Positions 6,240 through 8,405 of a DNA stretch of 8,405 bases are shown one piece after another. The DNA is taken from contig CAJUIO010000134.1 of NCBI GenBank assembly GCA_910586025.1, positions 1-8,405 on the forward strand, read 5' to 3'. The notes beneath the pieces are model-generated. The model was not told the DNA's origin and made no database searches. It worked only from the letters and a program-made list of their open reading frames with translations. Origin of the DNA: an uncultured Lachnospiraceae bacterium. Its GTDB lineage: Bacteria > Bacillota > Clostridia > Lachnospirales > Lachnospiraceae. Numbering within the stretch: the stretch's first letter is position 1; every line of letters starts with the position of its first letter. The translations under genes and the position numbers were made by a program.

Positions 6240-7565
6240 ATGTTATCAAGTTGCGTTGTAAGTACTAAGTTGAAAGATGGCATGCTTGCTGTTTATAATA
6301 GCATATTTTGTGATCCTGTATTTATGTCTTCGGAAGAATTTATTACAGTATCAGATGGGAAAATAACGTCTGATATGTATGGGATTCTTAAGCGGAAAGG
6401 AATTTTGGTAGATGATGAACAGGATGATCTGTATCGAATAGATTTCGTGAGAGAAAAAGTTCGTGATAAAATCGGAACAATTAATTTTGTAATCATGATG
6501 ATGTCTGATTTCTGCAATTTGTCATGCGATTATTGTATAGAAAAGCAATATAATATAGTTGAAGGGAAATGTATGACAAACGATGTAATTGATGGCTTTT
6601 TTCAAATGGTCTCTTCTGGCTTGATAAATCTTGCTTCTAATGTCGAGTTTATTTTATATGGTGGTGAGCCGTTGTTAAATCTGAACGGAATTAAGTATTT
6701 TCTTGATAGAAAGGAAATAGCTCTTCCGGAATCAAAATGCAGCATTGTTACAAATGCCATATTGTTGGATGAAGAACTTGTTTATTTCTTTAAGGAAAGA
6801 AAAGTAAATGTGGGAATATCAATTGATGGACCAAAAGAAATTACTGATTGCCATAGGAAATATAAAAAAGGAAATGGGAGTGTGTATGATGATGTCCAAA
6901 AGAACTTGTCTTATCTCTGTGAGTCCGGTGTTGAATGGAGTTTGTCTATAACAGTAACGGATGAACTTATGAATAAGAAAGACAGATTTTTTAAGTGGAT
7001 TGGTGAAGTTAGGCCTAGGACGGTTGCTTTTAATTTGTTAAAGCTTTCATTTGCCCCTACGGAAGCTACAATCGCTACCGATTATTATAAAGATGCTTCT
7101 TATTTTTTGGTTGAAGCGCACATGAAGTTACAGGAGATGAAAATCACAGAAAGAGATATCACAAGAAAGATTGGTTATTTTTTGGAACATCAACCTGTTG
7201 TTTCGGATTGTGCTGCGGCGAGTTTAAACCAATTAACTATAAATACAAATGGAGACATTCATGCTTGCCAATGTTATATGAATCAGATGAATACTTTTGG
7301 AAGTGTATTTGACAAGACCTCATATACGATTCCGATGACAAGCTTGAAAATGTTTGAAAATTTACCGATTAATAGAGCTCCTTGTCTAAAATGTAATGCA
7401 CTTCCAATTTGCGGTGGTGGATGTTTAGTACAAGGGAAAACAGTATATTGCAATGATAAATATTTGGATGAGGGATATTGTGAATATGCAAAAAATATTA
7501 TGACTTGGATTTTTCAGCGCCTTTATGATTCATTTCGTGGGGATATACCTTTAGAAGGGAGGTGA
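6240..7565 (+). CDS. Radical SAM/SPASM peptide maturase
   Basis: Start 6240 is preferred over ATG 6213 because GAGGGGG at 6224-6230 lies nine bases upstream, while 6213 has an AAAGG directly against it; the product is 441 residues. Residues 1-80 form a separate N-terminal region of the kind that binds leader peptides in some maturases, although no RRE fold can be proven by eye. The radical SAM core starts with SDFCNLSCDYC, giving C92, C96 and C99 (CxxxCxxC) for the 4Fe-4S/SAM cluster, and FILYGGEPLLN as the SAM-contacting glycine motif. The C-terminal SPASM domain fits C-x13-G-x4-C (C324, G338, C343) followed by CxxCx5CxxxC (C382, C385, C391, C395) and later C404 and C414, enough for two auxiliary clusters. 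Such enzymes make thioether, C-C or similar links in ribosomal peptides. The next gene starts six bases later and is the obvious substrate. Codon use is AT-rich, unlike the genes to the left. Confidence 0.92.
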   Translation: MLSSCVVSTKLKDGMLAVYNSIFCDPVFMSSEEFITVSDGKITSDMYGILKRKGILVDDEQDDLYRIDFVREKVRDKIGTINFVIMMMSDFCNLSCDYCIEKQYNIVEGKCMTNDVIDGFFQMVSSGLINLASNVEFILYGGEPLLNLNGIKYFLDRKEIALPESKCSIVTNAILLDEELVYFFKERKVNVGISIDGPKEITDCHRKYKKGNGSVYDDVQKNLSYLCESGVEWSLSITVTDELMNKKDRFFKWIGEVRPRTVAFNLLKLSFAPTEATIATDYYKDASYFLVEAHMKLQEMKITERDITRKIGYFLEHQPVVSDCAAASLNQLTINTNGDIHACQCYMNQMNTFGSVFDKTSYTIPMTSLKMFENLPINRAPCLKCNALPICGGGCLVQGKTVYCNDKYLDEGYCEYAKNIMTWIFQRLYDSFRGDIPLEGR

Positions 7566-7570
7566 AATAT

Positions 7571-7732
7571 ATGATTGATATTCCTGATACTCAGATTCAA
7601 ACTGCTTTTTCTGCTGAAGAGAATGATATTGACATAATTATTATGGGTAGCGGTTCATGTGTTAACCCATCAAGAATGTTCTGGTATACACCAAAGGAAA
7701 TTTTTGATGATGCAGAAACCCAAACTGCATAA
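7571..7732 (+). CDS. Short peptide, probable RiPP precursor of the adjacent radical SAM enzymes
   Basis: This 53-residue gene has an excellent ribosome binding site, GGGAGGTGA at 7557-7565, which overlaps the stop of the maturase gene. The N-terminal half (MIDIPDTQIQTAF, then SAEENDIDIII) is acidic and could be the leader. Then comes MGSGSC, followed by a compact half with one cysteine (C30), VNPSRMFWYTPKEIF, and an acidic tail ending in QTA. The cluster F37-W38-Y39 with K42 offers several aromatic and lysine positions that radical SAM enzymes are known to crosslink in other peptides; W38 and K42 are spaced as a reverse of the KxxxW motif in streptide-type peptides. No transmembrane segment or classic GG cleavage site is evident. 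I do not recognise the family. The placement between a SPASM maturase and a second radical SAM gene is the main evidence for precursor status. Which residues are modified, and where cleavage occurs, is unknown. Confidence 0.8.
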   Translation: MIDIPDTQIQTAFSAEENDIDIIIMGSGSCVNPSRMFWYTPKEIFDDAETQTA

Positions 7733-7776
7733 TGGATGTAACTATTCTTTTTATCTGTAATGGATTTTGATTTTTG

Positions 7777-7800
7777 AAAAAAAGGTATATCCTCTTTTTT
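7777..7800 (+). terminator. AT-rich hairpin with T-run between precursor and second radical SAM gene
   Basis: AAAAAAAGG (7777-7785) pairs with CCTCTTTTTT (7791-7800), with one bulged C at 7794 and loop TATAT. The six Ts form part of the stem and also serve as the U-tract. It lies 44 bases after the precursor stop. Its weak stem suggests partial termination, a common way to make more precursor than enzyme transcript. Confidence 0.45.
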
Positions 7801-7815
7801 GTTATGGTGTGAAAT

Positions 7816-8405
7816 ATGGCTGATATAATTTTTGTTAATCAATTTGATTGGGAAATAAGTGATGAGCAAATCTTGCCGATAGGTTTACTCTCGCTGAGCC
7901 AAGTTTTAAAGAAAGATGGAATTGAGGCGCAGATATGTGATTTTAATTGGCTTTATTTTCAAGGGAAAATTAAGCTTAACACAAACTTTCATACAAATGT
8001 AGATCGTATGGCTCATTATTTAGTTGAATTAAAACCATGTATTATCTCATTTTATACGATGGCTCACAACTATCATATCGCATTAAGTATATGTGATATG
8101 ATAAAAAAATATAATTCTGAGATATATACTATTCTTGCCGGGCCACAAGCAACGGCTGTAGCTGCTGAAACTTTGAAATGTTTTTCGCAGATAGATCTGA
8201 TTGCTATGGGGGAGGGCGAGTTGACGATATGTCATATAGTAAAACATTTAAAAATACATGGCTTAGACGGTATTGGAGAGGTGGATGGAATATCCTGTAG
8301 AATTGGAGAACAAATAATTACAAACTGGAATAAATTTAAATGGATAAAAGTTGATGAGCTTCCCATCTTGGATTTCACCCAAATAGATAGCTTAAGGTCT
8401 GCAAA
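7816..8405 (+). CDS. B12-binding-type radical SAM enzyme (partial, 3' end outside window)
   Basis: Only the first 196 codons are visible; the frame is open to the edge. The stretch matches the N-terminal cobalamin-binding (Rossmann-like) domain of class B radical SAM proteins, with PIGLLSLSQVLKKDGIEAQICDFN, LKPCIISFYTM, the LAGPQAT block (usually GGPHAT), the MGEGE motif, and the linker VDELPILDF that normally leads into the radical SAM core. The CxxxCxxC motif should follow outside the window and has not been seen. Enzymes of this class often methylate unactivated carbons or do other carbon chemistry, including on ribosomal peptides, and some act on small molecules. ATG 7816 is the first start after an in-frame TGA at 7810-7812; the ribosome binding site is weak (GGTGTGA very close), in contrast to the strong one of the peptide gene. 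It probably acts as a second tailoring enzyme on the same peptide. Confidence 0.88.
   Translation, partial: MADIIFVNQFDWEISDEQILPIGLLSLSQVLKKDGIEAQICDFNWLYFQGKIKLNTNFHTNVDRMAHYLVELKPCIISFYTMAHNYHIALSICDMIKKYNSEIYTILAGPQATAVAAETLKCFSQIDLIAMGEGELTICHIVKHLKIHGLDGIGEVDGISCRIGEQIITNWNKFKWIKVDELPILDFTQIDSLRSA

Noticed and set aside
6261..6267. A third AGTACTA inside the radical SAM gene
   Set aside because: The second half (AGTACAA at the same spacing) is missing, so it is a seven-base match likely to arise by chance in AT-rich DNA.
7597..7869. 90-codon minus-strand frame over the peptide gene
   Set aside because: It runs through the terminator-like hairpin and opposes a gene with an excellent ribosome binding site; its translation is low-complexity Ile/Ser/Lys.

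Overview
The window looks like a chromosomal segment of a gut-type Clostridia bacterium, most likely Lachnospiraceae. The reasons are strong GGAGG-type ribosome binding sites, a bacterial GDE-type glycogen debranching enzyme, an AAA-ATPase-like/PD-(D/E)XK gene of the kind that is abundant in that family, a BlaI/M56 regulator pair, and a radical SAM peptide-maturation locus. All genes read on the + strand. Species assignment is inference.

Layout. Positions 1-505 hold no convincing gene. They are dominated by a long inverted repeat (about 64-400) with perfect 64-bp arms at 84-147 and 317-380 and two small hairpins in its centre. Positions 506-2491 encode a complete glycogen debranching enzyme, followed by a strong hairpin. 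Positions 2649-4241 are a decayed AAA-ATPase-like gene with two lesions: a frameshift at a run of nine Gs and a second frame break with missing sequence near 4000. Positions 4371-4754 and 4751-6100 are an ATGA-overlapping pair, a BlaI/MecI-type repressor and an M56 (BlaR1-like) membrane metalloprotease. The protease lacks the penicillin-sensing domain and ends instead in a short Cys-rich extracytoplasmic tail.

From about 5760 to the right edge the DNA becomes clearly AT-richer. This part holds a radical SAM/SPASM peptide maturase (6240-7565), a 53-residue peptide gene (7571-7732) that looks like a RiPP precursor, an AT-rich hairpin that may limit read-through, and the first 196 codons of a B12-binding-type radical SAM enzyme that runs off the window.

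How the parts may work together. The same 21-nt motif (AGTACTACA-N5-AGTACAA, 18 of 21 positions identical) lies just upstream of both the repressor/protease pair and the radical SAM gene, at 4334-4354 and 6170-6190. The simplest reading is one regulon: a signal sensed by the Cys-rich tail of the M56 protein leads to inactivation of the BlaI-like repressor, which releases both its own operon and the peptide-maturation operon. The shared motif and the gene order are seen directly; the regulatory circuit and the idea that the product is a modified peptide are inference. This regulated peptide cassette is the part of the window most likely to be undescribed.
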